Shown here piece by piece: positions 1 through 12,666 of a stretch of 64,000 nt of DNA. The notes beneath the pieces were generated by a model. It made no database searches and had not been told where the DNA came from. It saw nothing but the letters and a program-made list of their open reading frames with translations. Source of the DNA: Chrysomallon squamiferum (Eukaryota > Mollusca > Gastropoda > Neomphalida > Peltospiridae). The number at the start of each line of letters is the position of its first letter. Position 1 is the stretch's first letter. The stretch covers positions 24,923,822 to 24,987,821 of the forward strand of contig CM022671.1 of assembly GCA_012295275.1 (NCBI GenBank), written 5' to 3'. Both the position numbers and the translations under genes were made by a program.

Positions 1-2376
1 GTATTTTGAATGTAATCTATATTTTTTATTGGATATAGTATATGATTAAAAGTTTTTAGATATAACAGCAATATAATAAATATGAAGAGAAAAGCAACAC
101 ATATATGACTCAGTTTTTTAGAAGTTTTATTAAAAGACCTTAGTACTTTTGCATGTCTTTACATAATCTAACTGAAACCACTGAAATACACGTTACTATT
201 TTAGCTGGTATAAGTACTCCACCACAGTTTAATCAGCATCACCACTTTTAATACCTCTGTTAATATTATGAGTATTATTGTTATTATTAGAAGTAGAAAT
301 ATTTAGAAACAGCTTATTACATAATATATATATATATATATACTTTTTTTTTACTGTGTTACGTTATACAAAAATATATGTTTTCAGAATAATAATAATT
401 TACAATAGTATAAGAAAACGATTGTGTCAGTGCCATTATATCTTCCTACCTAAACTAAACAGTGTTGTAAAAAACGATTAAAAAATAAACATAAAATACT
501 ACTTACGTCTTTACATAAACACAAAATGTTTGACACTTTGCAAACATACAGTACTGAACGGAATTTCAGTCTTGTTACTTAGAAATTTGTTGTGATTAGA
601 AACAGTGACACATTTTCTTGTAGTGCAAAATGGGTTTCTAATAATAAGTTTTTTGAAGTTGTTGACTGTTTGATTTAAACTGGATTAAAGTAAATTTTAA
701 TGGTCAGTTTACAAAAAAGTAATCTCCTCTCAATGTGAGAACTATAAGTGGCGTGGTTTCAGTTTATGTAATAGAATGTCACTTAATACTAAAACGTATG
801 TTTCTACTGTTTTGAGTTTCGGTTTTCATCCTGCTCAGATGTTGTTGTAAAGGTTAATCCGTATCTGTAAGAAAATTTTAAGTGTTAACAGAAGGGCAAG
901 AAACACAATTTTTCTGAACTTGGCAGAAATCTGTTATATATTGTTAGAAAAATAAAAACAGTTAAGACCTGGATAAAACTTTTAAAAATAAAAATTGTAT
1001 TTTTAAATCGCATAATAAAAATATGCTGCAATGTCAGATTGGTTGTTACTGGCTTTGCTTTGTTAGAAAAATATTGTTATCACTAGGCTTGGTACAGGTT
1101 TGTTCAAGAAAGAGACATTACATAATTCGTATCAATATAATATAATGTAATGCAATGTAATATAACATAAACATTTGTACTTAGTTTTTTTTTTGCAGAT
1201 GTTTGCTACAGTCAGCATGCAAATGTCATAGATTGGTGTTTAAAAAGTGTGAAAATGCGTCTAACCGAAAACTTCGTTCAAGAAAGAGACATGACATTAC
1301 ATAATTCTTCTCAATATAATATAATGTAATATAAACATTTGGGTCATGCATGTTTTGATGCTACAAAGCAAAACCTCCATTAAAGCAAACCAATTATCCA
1401 TTTAGATATATTAAAATTACATTTTTAAAATTTTGTGTTGTTATTATCCTCCACCTTAAAATGTACTTAATTATGAAGTATTATGCGATGCCATGCAACA
1501 TTTCTTACATTATTTACCCATTTTATTTAGACGAATTACAAAATAAGTATTTTACTTTTGTGAGTATTGGTTATTGTGAGACCAAAACGTACAGGACAAA
1601 AATATACTGTAATATCAGATTTCTTAAAACACAACAAAAAACCCATTACGAATTATTAATATACACAAAACAGTCAGCATGAAAACACATAAATATAAAT
1701 AATCTCTTTATGCGCACAGAAATTACAAACAGTTTATGGTTTCTTCGTGAAATGCAATCTTTCACGACATGAAAAATTAACGTAGATCAAATTATATATT
1801 AGAATCTTTTATATTATTTATTTATTTGTTTAATTATTTATTGAATTTTATTTGACTTTTTTCTTCTTTTTATTTCATTTTACTTTTATTTTATTTTATT
1901 ATTATTATTTTTTTTTGGTACATATTATTGCAAATATATTCTGTTGACAAAGACTTTTCTAAAGAAATCATTTTTAGAAAACAGCTTGGGTTTTCCTATC
2001 ATCACGATCACGATAACCAAAGACAACGTCAATTGTATGACATCTAACTGTACTTGCACTGCATTGTTCTTAATAAATATTAATACCCTACTATTAGTAT
2101 CAGCAGCATACAGTTCATACAGTGATGCAGAGTTCATGACACGAAGAAAATCTAAACATAGCCATTACTGTCCATCGTTTCTTAAGTCTGATTTTCCTCT
2201 GAAATCTTTCTGTTATTGATGAAAAATACTCGCAACAAAACAGTTTTAACCTGTACATGGTCTTCGGGGTCTTCCTTTTATTATTATTATTATTAGTAGT
2301 AGTAGTAATACTTGTAGTAGTAGTAGTAGTAGAAGTAGTAATAGCAGTAATATTTATAGAAGTAGTAGAGAGGCTT
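1..2376. other. Intergenic 3-prime flank of the 2.4 kb pseudogene
   Basis: No supportable gene. The stretch is AT-rich with short TA and poly-T runs. Positions 40-290 match 6480-6735 with many substitutions, and 1730-2110 has scattered matches to 7980-8230, so this is one half of an old duplication that also carried the receptor. A direct repeat of about 60 bp (1102-1170 and 1277-1338, starting GTTCAAGAAAGAGACA) is also present. Open frames here are short and have low-complexity composition. Confidence 0.6.
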
Positions 2377-2937
2377 TCAGCACTGACATTTAGCTAAGCA
2401 CTCAACTGTTAAAAGCGTGTCGCAGTTCCCAGCTTCAGGTATTTTAATACTAGTATTTTCACCAGCTTTATCACTTTTACGAAAACAACAACAAAGTTTC
2501 CTTGTAGTGTTCCTGAAGTTTCGCATCAAAATAAAGTAAACAAATACGTTCATTAGAGGGCACATCAGTGACAGGAACGTAAGGACGATATTTACGACTA
2601 TGAATTTCGTGCAACGCACGTACAATGCGAAAAGGTAACTGAGTCAAGATATGTATTATAAAAATTATGGTGTTTAATTTATACAAACGAATTTTACTTT
2701 CTGTTGCTCTGCTGTTATAACAGTTGGTTAAAATGGCAGATTTCTGGTGTAGAATTATCTTTATCATGCAAACTGTTACAACTATAAAAGGATAACAATT
2801 AAACCGGATAAGTTAATTGCTCCAACCCACCAGTTACTAGAGTTATAGTCCGCTTCCATTCTCCCGGATTCTTCATTCAGACTATAAAATGTTCCTTCCA
2901 AAAGAGAGTACGTCAATGATATTGGAACCTAGATCCA
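2377..2937 (-). pseudogene. 5-prime-truncated receptor pseudogene (clade 1)
   Basis: This is the C-terminal half of an atypical seven-transmembrane receptor, closest to the locus at 9461-10395. Homology begins near 2937, just after TM4, covers ECL2 (TSxNWWVG-like segment), TM5, the ATESKIRL segment, TM6 and TM7, and ends in a Cys-rich tail. Several lesions are visible. A TAG replaces the Trp of the WVP motif, a one-base deletion falls in TM5 (GGATAAC against GGGATAAC in the sister copy), and another frameshift follows the VRALH motif at the end of TM6. TM1-TM4 are absent, because the sequence passes directly into a GTA-rich microsatellite. TM7 has Asn at 7.49 (NVFVY), as in its sister, not Lys as in other clades. 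It is non-functional with high confidence. Confidence 0.88.
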
Positions 2938-2994
2938 TAAGTAGAAGCAAAACGGTAATAATAGTATTAGAAGAGGTAGTAATAGCTATAATAG

Positions 2995-2999
2995 TAATT

Positions 3000-3037
<38 letters not shown>

Positions 3038-3250
3038 CTCAGCAGCAGCAGCAGCAGCAGTAATAGCAGCAGCAGCAATAGTAGTAGTAGTAATATTAGA
3101 GAACGAATTAGAAAGAATAGTAGTAGTAGTAGTAGAGGTAGTAGTAAATGTAGTAATAGTAGTAGTATCAGAAGCAGCGACAGTAGTAGCGGTAGTTATT
3201 GTAAAAGTAGTAGCTATTGTAATAATCTTTATATTAATTGCTGTTGTATT
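2995..3250 (+). repeat. GTA/GCA trinucleotide microsatellite
   Basis: Long imperfect GTA and GCA trinucleotide tract. It abuts the truncated end of the receptor pseudogene and encodes a spurious Val/Ala-only open frame, so it is not annotated as coding. Confidence 0.9.
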
Positions 3251-5568
3251 AGGAATCTGATATATCTGTAATGTATTTTTCTTTAATCCAGGCAGGTTAT
3301 TAAAAAAAAGCTTTGACGAGCATCTAATAATCCTTAGAGTGAATAATTCTTTTCGTCAGTCTTTAAATCTTAAATCCGATTATTTCCACCGAAAAGACGG
3401 AATATTTTTTTCAAAAGATATTAATTAAAATTTGACAGTATTAATAATGGAAATGTGAATTTAATTTTTGCTTAATTAGGTTTTGTTCTGATGTGGATTT
3501 TATAATTATTTTACATAATCCTAAAAAATGAGTTTTCATTGTCCAAAAACTATCCTTTTAAATGTGTACTTTTTAATTATGTCTCTTCTTCAACGTAGCG
3601 TAGAAAAGTTAATATGTTTTCTAATTAATCTTTACATTGTTTTGCTGTAATATTTTTTCATTAATATTAAATATCTTTGAATTAATTATGTGTGTGACAA
3701 ATACTTTCTCTTCTTTATTTGTAGCTGCGAATGTAATACAGAAAACAGTTAATTATCGAAGTAGTAGTTTTCTCTTTATGTCAACATTTTCACAATATCT
3801 TATTAATGAACTTGGGCATTTATGTTCTAGAAGACAAGATTATTTATTTAATTACTTGGGAATTTGTGATAAAGAGTTCTAACATAAAATAAATATTAAT
3901 TCTTTAACTGGTGTATAAATATAAACTATTGAGCTATCACACATCTTCAGTTTGAAATAACAATTAACAGAACTGGAGAGTTCAGATTCAGAACTTGAAG
4001 ATATTGATCATTAACCGTCCCAAGCCAAATTTAAAAGACTTTATGATTTCCTGTCCATGAGAAAGTGTTTCCTTTGAAACTGAGACATTGTCTTTTAGCA
4101 GTAAGAAAACAAACAGATGAAATGGGCGAGTAGCAAAGAGTTATTATTTTCGAATTATCTGATTTTAATATCATGCAGAACATGTCGATGGAAGTGTATG
4201 AATTATCTGATTATTAATATCGTGTTCAACATGTTGATGGAAATACACGGACAATAAAAAACGAAAATTTAACAATGATTAAAGTGCAATTATATTTATT
4301 GTTTCTTTAAAATTAAGCTTATTATTGAATGAATTTTTCGTCAGAGTGTTTGATTTCATTGTGTGTGTATGTCTTATTTTTCGCTGGAATAAAATATTTT
4401 TATTGCTTGTTTTTAATTTTTCTTAATTACATTTAATTTCATTAAGCTTATGCAATTTTCACACTTTGAAACGTATATATAATTATTTTTCCTGTAGTTC
4501 AGTTACTTTCTTATATGTTGAGATCACTCAGAATTACAGTTACAGTTCATGTAACAAATAAATGACAACGAGTATATTATATCTACGCTTACGTCATTAT
4601 CTTTATTTTATGATCAGTGACTAGGATATCCCAGTACCCCAGTGACAATGCATTTTTAGATACCAAAATATTTTATATATCTAAGTAAATGAAGTTATTC
4701 ACTTACTCTTTCACTTATCTTTCATTTACCCTCTAGTTTCATTACAACATAAATTGATTTTATTGACCAAAAGGTGAACCACTTATCAGTTTTAGGCTAA
4801 GTTTAATGTGCAAATGGTTTACTAATGTAAAGAATAATGCAAACATTTGCATATGCCTCTAGACTTTCTTGCAGTTGTCTAGACATTATTAAGAATAAGG
4901 TAATGAGAAGGAAAAAACCCTCACAGTTTGCTGAAGTCCTTTTTAAATGAATTACATCTTTCCAGTGTATAAATATGTACATTCCCACGTACAGGAAAAT
5001 ACGTGTCTTCGATAAACGAGATTTGGAAAACTGCTTGATACAGAAAGTGTCCAGGAGCCATTTCTGAACACATCACGATTAATTAATTAATTGCATATTT
5101 CAGGAAAATTCTGATTTCTAGCGACTATCGTCAGCCTTAATAATATAATTGGATTGAATCATCTGTGTACATATGAGAGTACGTGAGTACCTAAGTATGT
5201 ATGTGTGTATGAATGGATGTACGTATATATGCAGCTTTTAATCATCTGATTATTACAATGTTTAAACTGTTATCTCTTTGGCAATGGTTTGCAGCATCTT
5301 GCTTTGTTTCTTTTAACCTTATTTTTTATTTTATTATTTTTATTTATTTTTTATTTTTGTATTTATTTTTTTATGCCATCTTTTTTTTTGAATGTCAATA
5401 TTTAAAATAATATGACTACAACTCTGATAAAAAAAAAATCAACAACTATAGTTTGGTATGAAATATGGAATAAATCACATAAAATTATAGCAAACTTTTA
5501 AATTAATACACTCATTCTGTAAAGCATTTTTATATAAATAATTTGTTTACCAGTTCATTCCAAGCCAA

Positions 5569-5817
5569 TCATTGTACTCGTTCTGTGATATTTATAAATT
5601 GTTGCAGAAGACTGAGGATAGATTATTAATGATTTTGTTAATTTTTTTTTTTTTTACATACATATTTTCACAGAACAACACAATGAAAATAATGTTGAAT
5701 TTACAACCAACAGAGCTATTTGAATTCTTTATGTGGTCCATGAGCTTCATTACGAAACCATTTATTATTAATGATATTCATACAAACTGTCAGAAACTGT
5801 CTATTACATTTCAGTAA
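5569..5817 (-). repeat. Multi-copy distal 3-prime flank block (copy 1)
   Basis: On the reverse strand this matches 43680-43935, 53110-53350 and 60590-60810, with shared segments around TGAAGCTT, TATTAATAATA and CTGACAGTTTGTATG-like sequence. Those copies lie about 3 kb downstream of plus-strand receptors. This one lies about 3.6 kb downstream of the minus-strand receptor at 9461-10395, in the matching orientation. An 81-codon frame here is not conserved as protein in the other copies. It may be flank carried along by duplication, or a transposable-element fragment. Confidence 0.65.
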
Positions 5818-6013
5818 TAGTCCAAAACTTATTTTGCTTTGATCATTTAAAATATTTTCCATGTGTGTGACAATGTAGTGGATAGTAACGTTAATTCGAT
5901 GTTGTTATGCTCAGTGACAAAACAATTAAACCAAATATGTTGATTTCCACGCTCTGTATAAGCTAATGATAATTTAAGTACTTTGTTGACATGAATATAA
6001 ATCAAATACTTTA

Positions 6014-6017
<4 letters not shown>

Positions 6018-6071
<54 letters not shown>
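6018..6071. repeat. (TA)n microsatellite
   Basis: Uninterrupted TA dinucleotide tract, followed by ACT and AAT trinucleotide repeats to about 6170. Confidence 0.95.
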
Positions 6072-6073
<2 letters not shown>

Positions 6074-6131
6074 AGAAAGAAAATAATAAATAAATACTAC
6101 TACTATTAATACTTCTACTACTACTACTACC

Positions 6132-6173
<42 letters not shown>

Positions 6174-7657
6174 ACAAGAAAAAATACTGATATGCTTTCT
6201 AATTTATGTTTTTTGATTTTTGATATGTGTGAAAAAATTGCATCTAAAATTAAATAATAATGAATACAATGATACCTGTCTTGTCCGGACACCTGTTGGT
6301 TGAGTAAAAATGTCCCAACATCGCATATTTACAAATCCATCACGTTTGAATTTCTTCGATATCATCAATTTATTTTATTTATTAGTGCTGTCTTAGGAGT
6401 GTTAAGATATTCCTTATGTCCTTCGATCTCTTCCGTCGATATAACTAATCTTTACAGTTTTTAAATATTTAATGTCAATGATTAAATGATTTTAAATATA
6501 ACTGCAACATAGTAAATATGTAGCCAAACATAACATATATACGTCTCAGTATTTTAATAAGTTCTATTAAATGTCTTTAGTATTTTTGTATATGTCTTTA
6601 CATAACGTGTCACTAAAATCATTGAAATACGTTACTGTTTTAGTCTGCATAAGTACACACCCGTAATCACTATCTAAACCACACTTTTAATACCCCTACT
6701 AATACTACGATACTATTGTTATTATTATAAGCAGAAGAGCTTCACGTTCGTGATAGTCATCAAAGACAGATCACATATCTTAAGAAAATGATTTTTTTCG
6801 CTATACGAGGTGAACTGTCTGATTTTAATAGATATTCCTCTGTGGTCTTCTGTTCAAATGGCACCTCGGACACAGGCCAAACCTGCTACTGCTTAAAATA
6901 GTCATTGTATTCAGGACTGAGTATCAGTGTTGAAGTTAACTGGAATTGCTTCCCTTTACTCGCAAATACATATACTAAAGTTTCCCACAAAAATCGCCGA
7001 AACACATTTGTTAAATGTATAGTTAAATATATTAAAAGAAACTTGAACAGTTTGAAAGATACTAATATATTTATTTATTTATAATGCAGTATTTACGAAT
7101 TAAAATAAAATAAAATCAATTTATATAAAGATAGATTATGGACAAAGAAAAAGGGAACAAAAATCACTAATTTGTGTAATATAATTTATAATTATATATA
7201 ATTTTAAATTAGTGACATGATTACAGGCATGACACGTATGTGGATTTACAAGAAACCGGAAAAGACATCCCGTAGGAAAAAATATACACACTTCATTTTC
7301 AGTATTAGAACGATTTTACACCAGCCATTAGCAGATTGAAATTATGATGTGGGTGATGATATCCTCGATTTTTCTTTTTTTCTTGGTTGTTTTGACTTTG
7401 ACCGTGGCACTTCACTAGATCATGTCTGTGAAGTTTTCACACAGAGGCTCCGAAGCAGAACTGAGTCTTGTTGATGCTGTGATATCTACTTTAAACAGTT
7501 TCTTGTTGACTAACGTTTTCCTCTTAACACTATGTTTAGTTTGGTTTTGCTCATTACCAATCTTTGGTCATTTCTATTTATCTTTAGGATGTTGTCTCTT
7601 CATTTATTGTTCATAGAAAATATTTACTTGCTTGTCTATTTACCTTTACTGAGTAAC

Positions 7658-7698
<41 letters not shown>

Positions 7699-9460
7699 AT
7701 GTAAAATACGCTAAGAAAAATCAAATGGAATAATTAAAAAGAATAACATGCTGTTCCAAAGGTAATATATTTTTTATTCATTTAGTTTCAAAATTATACA
7801 ATTATTTATCACGTATTACATTAATGAACATTTGTACTAATGAAAATATTATACAACAATTTCTTATTCGAGTAGATTACCACGGTGTCTTGGCTTTTCA
7901 TAAATTTTCTGGATGAATTAAGATATAACAATTACTACAAAAAAAAACCAGATGAGTGTAAATAATCTATTTATCCACAGTGTAATTAGAAATAATTTAG
8001 TTTCTTCGGGAAATACAATCTTTTAAGTAATGGAAGATTAACGTACATCAAATTATATATTTTTTCATATAAAAAAAATCTTTTTTGTTTTCGTCTTTGA
8101 AAAATAGATTCTCTTAACAAAGAACTTTTTGCAGAAAACCTTTTAAAAAGCTGCTTCTCATTTCTGAAAAACCAAATGACAGCAACAGAAATCTGAAAAT
8201 TAATTTAACCTAGCACTGCATTCAACAACTTATTAACGATATTAGAGAGGTTTGGCACATCGTGATCCTTTCACGTATGCAGTACGGGTCATCAACGTAA
8301 CTCGCTTTCACCTTGGCTTTCACGTAAAGCACAAAGCTCATATCAAAATACGTCAAGGAAGGGAAGTAACTATAGCTCTAGAACTCACAAAAAGGTTTAT
8401 TTTGATATAATATATAATATAAATATATTTGGTTTGAACATGTATAAGATATTCAGTGCTTATGTTGCCAAATGACCAAAAATCAATAACAGGTTCTCCA
8501 TAGATTTTGAAAGAAAAAAAATACAGGCCAATTGTATTCAGATAAAAAGCTATGAAAGACATCTTGGAGTCATTTTAATATGTTGTTATTGCCGTTTCTG
8601 ATCATGTATAATTTTGTCACATACCAGTTATCTCTTATTCACTTCTTTCGCAACGGTATATTACACAGAGAACTATAGAATGGCCAGTATTTTCGCTTGC
8701 GAACAAGTATATGTTTCGTCTGTTCTCAGCAAGAAGCAAAACATCTTAAGGCAATATAAGCGTCAACAACGTTAATGTAATAAAACTATTTTTCCAAGTG
8801 TATATTAGTAATCGTAATCTTGTTCAGCCAATGGTGCAATCGTACCAACCAAGGCTTTTTGGGGGAGAAGGAGGTCTGTCTTTGACGGTCATTTATCCGA
8901 AAACGATGCAAGAAAATGCACCTTAAAAAGCACTAATACGTGCAGAGATAATTAAAGAAATCATAAAAACAAGATACAACCTTCATAATGTTTCACAAAA
9001 TTACTATAACGATACGGAAATGCACACGTGTAAGAGCTTCGCTATACGTAGACACGTGCCTATAGCCTTGTCTCGTTTCGAGGAAATCTCGCGAGAAAAG
9101 ACGATACGGGTTCGGTACGTGATAGTAACGTCTATGCTAAACCTTTCTGATATGTTTAACGTACGTATCAGAAGCACAGTTCATACAGCAAAACATGATT
9201 CACGTGTCAAAGTTAACAACAAGCTAAATTAAAAAAGTCAAATATTATTTGTAATGATTATTACATCATTCCCGCGATCATCAGCGATTTTGCACCGTTA
9301 TCTTTCTACTACTGATGAGAAACATGTCCAGTAAAATAGTATTAACTGTTACACCGTCTTTATTGTTGTTGTTATTGTTAGTCGTCATCGTCGGCATCTT
9401 CATCGTCGTCGTCGTTGTTTTTTGTTGTTGTTTCTTGATATTTTGAATAAAACTCAGTTG

Positions 9461-10395
9461 TTAAAAGCTTGTAACATTTTCCAACTTTATTATCCTAATT
9501 CTTGTATCTTGATTCTTTTTATTGTCGCCTGTTTGATCACTTTTGCGAAACCCACAACAAAGTTTCTTTGCAGTGTTTCTGAAATTTCGCATCAGAGTTA
9601 AGTACACAAAAACATTCATCAGAGGGTAAATCAGTGAAAGAAAGTAAAGACGATACTGATGACCATATCTTTTATGTGCAAAGCACGTACAATACGAAAA
9701 GGCAATTGAGACAAGATATGTATGATAAAAATTATGGTGTTTAATTTAGCCAAACGAATTTTACTTTCTGTTGCTCTGCTATTATAACAGTTGGTTAAAA
9801 TTGTAGATTTCTGGTGTAGAATTATCTTTATCATGCAAACTGTTACAACTATAAAAGGGATAACAACTAAACCGGATAAGTTAATTGCTCCAACCCACCA
9901 GTTACTAGAGTTATAGTCCGCTTCCATTCTCCCGGATTCTTCATTCACTGCATAAAATGTTCCTTCCAAAAGAATGTAAGTCAGCGACATGGGAACCCAT
10001 ATCCAGATCCCTGCCAAGTAGATCATCACTCGTTTGACTGAAATATGAATCTGGTATTTGAAAGGATCGCATATTGCTATAGACAACATAATGCTTAGTC
10101 CCATAAGAGAAAAACATTTAATGATTGTGAATGCGTTACCAAAAGCGAATAGAATTCGCATTTTCGAGCTAAAGCGATCAACGGTGATAACTGAGAAAAT
10201 TATAATGTTCAAGCCTATGTCAGCCAAAACTTCGTTCACCATGAATTTGCCAATAACGCCATTACACATCCTGGATTTGAAAAGTATCAACAGTATGAAC
10301 AAATTGTTTGAAAATCCCCACGTTGCAACAGAATAAGTCACGAATAAAATATATCCCGAAATGGTATGAGATGTGTTAGTTACACTGTTATCCAT
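9461..10395 (-). pseudogene. Atypical 7TM receptor, clade 1, one 3-prime frameshift
   Basis: Seven-transmembrane receptor with an intact 254-codon frame from the ATG at 10393-10395 through TM6. The frame ends at 9631, but one missing base near 9636 would restore TM7 and the tail to a stop at 9461-9463. The downstream frame reads LIYPLMNVFVYLTLMRNF, then a Cys-rich C-terminus. TM1 has the SNN motif (N1.50) and TM2 has ADIGL (D2.50). The DRY position reads Met-Leu-Ser before ICDPFKY. ECL2 has YNSSNWWVG, with a sequon. TM7 is NVxxY, so N7.49 is kept and P7.50 is lost. A TATA-like ATATAAAG lies about 130 bp upstream (near 10525, minus strand), but the TGTCAATCA-CCAAT module seen at other loci is not visible. 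It is either a recent pseudogene, a variable allele, or an assembly base error. Confidence 0.82.
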
Positions 10396-11482
10396 AGCGA
10401 GTTTGTGAAGTATTAGATCAAGAAAAAGATTAACTTACTGTACTTTTTTCTTTTTAACGTTATACAGATATACACATGTATATGTGTTATTATTCCCTAA
10501 CCTTCTTTGTCTGCTTCTGCTTTATATACACAATATATTTTCATCACACGTAGACTGCTGTTTGTAACAAACAGACGGGCCAACTCTTTTTCAGACTTAA
10601 AATGAAATTATTCATTTTCGATGACAGTTCAGTACCATGTAATTCCTATTGGACAAGAGAGGAAAGCATTATATTAGTAGCATAAAATAAAGACAATTAT
10701 GAGTTTTTAATATGTTTTATTATTGATCCAAATGGATTTGTTTTTCAACCATTTATCTACATCAAACGAAATAGCTATGGATACATTTTTCCTTTTATTG
10801 TTTTCGTTATGAATAAGATATGAAAAATAAATAAATTCATTGTTATTATTTAATTATTTATTTTCTTTTTTAATTTATTAAATTTTTTAAAATTATTTGT
10901 TTGTTGCCCTATCATCTGGAATTGTAATGATTACAAATTTTTCCGAAAATGATTTTCTAATGATTTTTAAAAAATAAGCAGAAATAATTTTCTTAGTTTT
11001 TTCTCATTCTCTGATTTTCAGTGTAAAATTTTTAAATTTGTAAATACCAAACAACCAACAAACAAACCAAAAAAAAAAAAAAAAAAAGAGAGAGAAAAAA
11101 ACACGAAAACAAACAAAACAAAGAAAAAAAAAAAAAAAAAAAAAAAAAAAACGAAATTAAAAAAAAAAAAAAAAAAAAAACCCATATTACAAAAAAATAC
11201 ATTTATTTACAATTCATTATAAAAACAAATAAAAAAGAAAGCAACGGTAACAACAACAAAATTAAAGAACAATAAGATCAACTATGGTTAAAAATGAGAA
11301 TAACAAGAGAAAAGAAAAAAGAAACGAGACAAGCTCGATTAACTACAAAAGATAACAACTGAGTGTTTTATAACTGAATTATAAAGACATTTCGTGTAAT
11401 GTATAATTTAATCTAATTATATCAGGCAGATTTCACATTAAAATCTTGAAAAAGCAAAAACATTTCCGTTTATTTTAATGAA

Positions 11483-11998
11483 TGTAACAACGATGTTAAA
11501 CTAACACGATCATAAGACAAAGATACTGAACTAACGCCATCATGTAACAAATACTGAACTAACGCCATCATGTAACAAATGCTGAACTAACACCATCATG
11601 TAACAAATACTGAACTAACGCCATCATGTAACAAATGCTGAACTAACACCATCATGTAACAAATACTGAACTAACGCCATCATGTAACAAATGCTGAACT
11701 AACACCATCATGTAACAAATACTGAACTAACACCATCATGTAACAACGATGTTGAACTAACACCATCATGTAACAAATACTGAACTAACACGATCATAAG
11801 ACAAAGATACTGAACTAACACCATCATGTAACAAATACTGAACTAACGCCATCATGTAACAAATGCTGAACTAACACCATCATGTAACAAATACTGAACT
11901 AACACCATCATGTAACAATGATGTTGAACTAACACCATCAGGTAACAAATACTGAACTAACACCATCATGTAACAAAGATGTTGGACTAATACCATCA
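11483..11998. repeat. 28-bp minisatellite array, about 18 copies
   Basis: Tandem array with unit of about 28 bp containing TGAACTAACACCATCATG, followed by TAACAAAT plus two variable bases. Central units alternate between an ACG-type with ATACT junction and an ACA-type with ATGCT junction, giving a 56-bp higher-order period. Some units instead have ACAACGATGT or CATAAGACAAAG junctions. There are no spacers of unrelated sequence. Confidence 0.93.
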
Positions 11999-12116
11999 AA
12001 TTCTTAAAATATTCCATACCAATTTTGATTTTCAAGTGAAGATATTATAATGGCCATATATTATTTATACGAGGCCATTATATGAATAGAAAATGTTTTG
12101 CGAATTCGAAACGAGA

Positions 12117-12156
12117 AACACACACACACACAACACACATACGCGCTCGCACACAG

Positions 12157-12228
<72 letters not shown>
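12117..12228. repeat. (CA)n microsatellite
   Basis: CA dinucleotide tract with a few CAGA interruptions. The Val/Cys open frames across it are repeat artefacts. Confidence 0.95.
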
Positions 12229-12229
<1 letters not shown>

Positions 12230-12626
12230 GAACAGTAGAAAATGTATCTAAAGACTGAGCTAGCAAGAAAGCGATAATTTACCAAGAACTGTATGTGTAA
12301 TGAAGCAGATTTGTGTATTTAAGATTGATCAGCTTCATACTCATTAAAACATAGCAAAAAAAGTAAACTGTTCAGAACCGATGCTTGACACATTTACTGT
12401 TTGTCACATGTCACAGTCGGCAGTTAGTACTTCAGGCGTCATTTTTTCTCTCCAACAGCAGTTGCGGATATCAAACATATCTCATTAGCATCAGCCAATG
12501 AGCGATCAGAATTAGTCCGCGTGATCGAAACGTATTTACTTTTCCGCTCCATTTAAAGTTTTATCCTGCTGACGTAAAGACGTCAATGTTCGCTTAGAAA
12601 TAGTAATCTGGAGCTGTTTTGTTTAA

Positions 12627-12666
<40 letters not shown>

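Larger units (their letters stand above)
3251..9460. other. Intergenic region between clade 1 loci
   Basis: No gene can be supported. It contains an inverted copy of a multi-copy 3-prime flank block (5569-5817), a TA tract (6018-6071) followed by ATT/ACT trinucleotides (about 6090-6170), and a second TA tract (7661-7695). Positions 6480-6735 duplicate 40-290. From about 8200 to 9250 the sequence is less repetitive and somewhat more GC-rich, with a 70-codon frame at 9020-9232 that resembles nothing I recognise and is most likely chance. A GTC/GTT-rich stretch occurs at 9360-9430. Confidence 0.55.

Noticed and set aside
2889-3260. Long open frame of Val/Ala residues
   Set aside because: It is translated from GTA/GCA trinucleotide repeats and has no non-repeat protein content; equivalent frames at 25885, 29295 and 31818 are rejected for the same reason.
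5572-5817. 81-codon open frame near a conserved block
   Set aside because: The DNA is conserved with other copies, but the reading frame is not maintained in them, so it is repeat or flank, not protein-coding.
11483-11998. CRISPR-like array
   Set aside because: Units are contiguous without unique spacers, and the genome is eukaryotic; it is a minisatellite.
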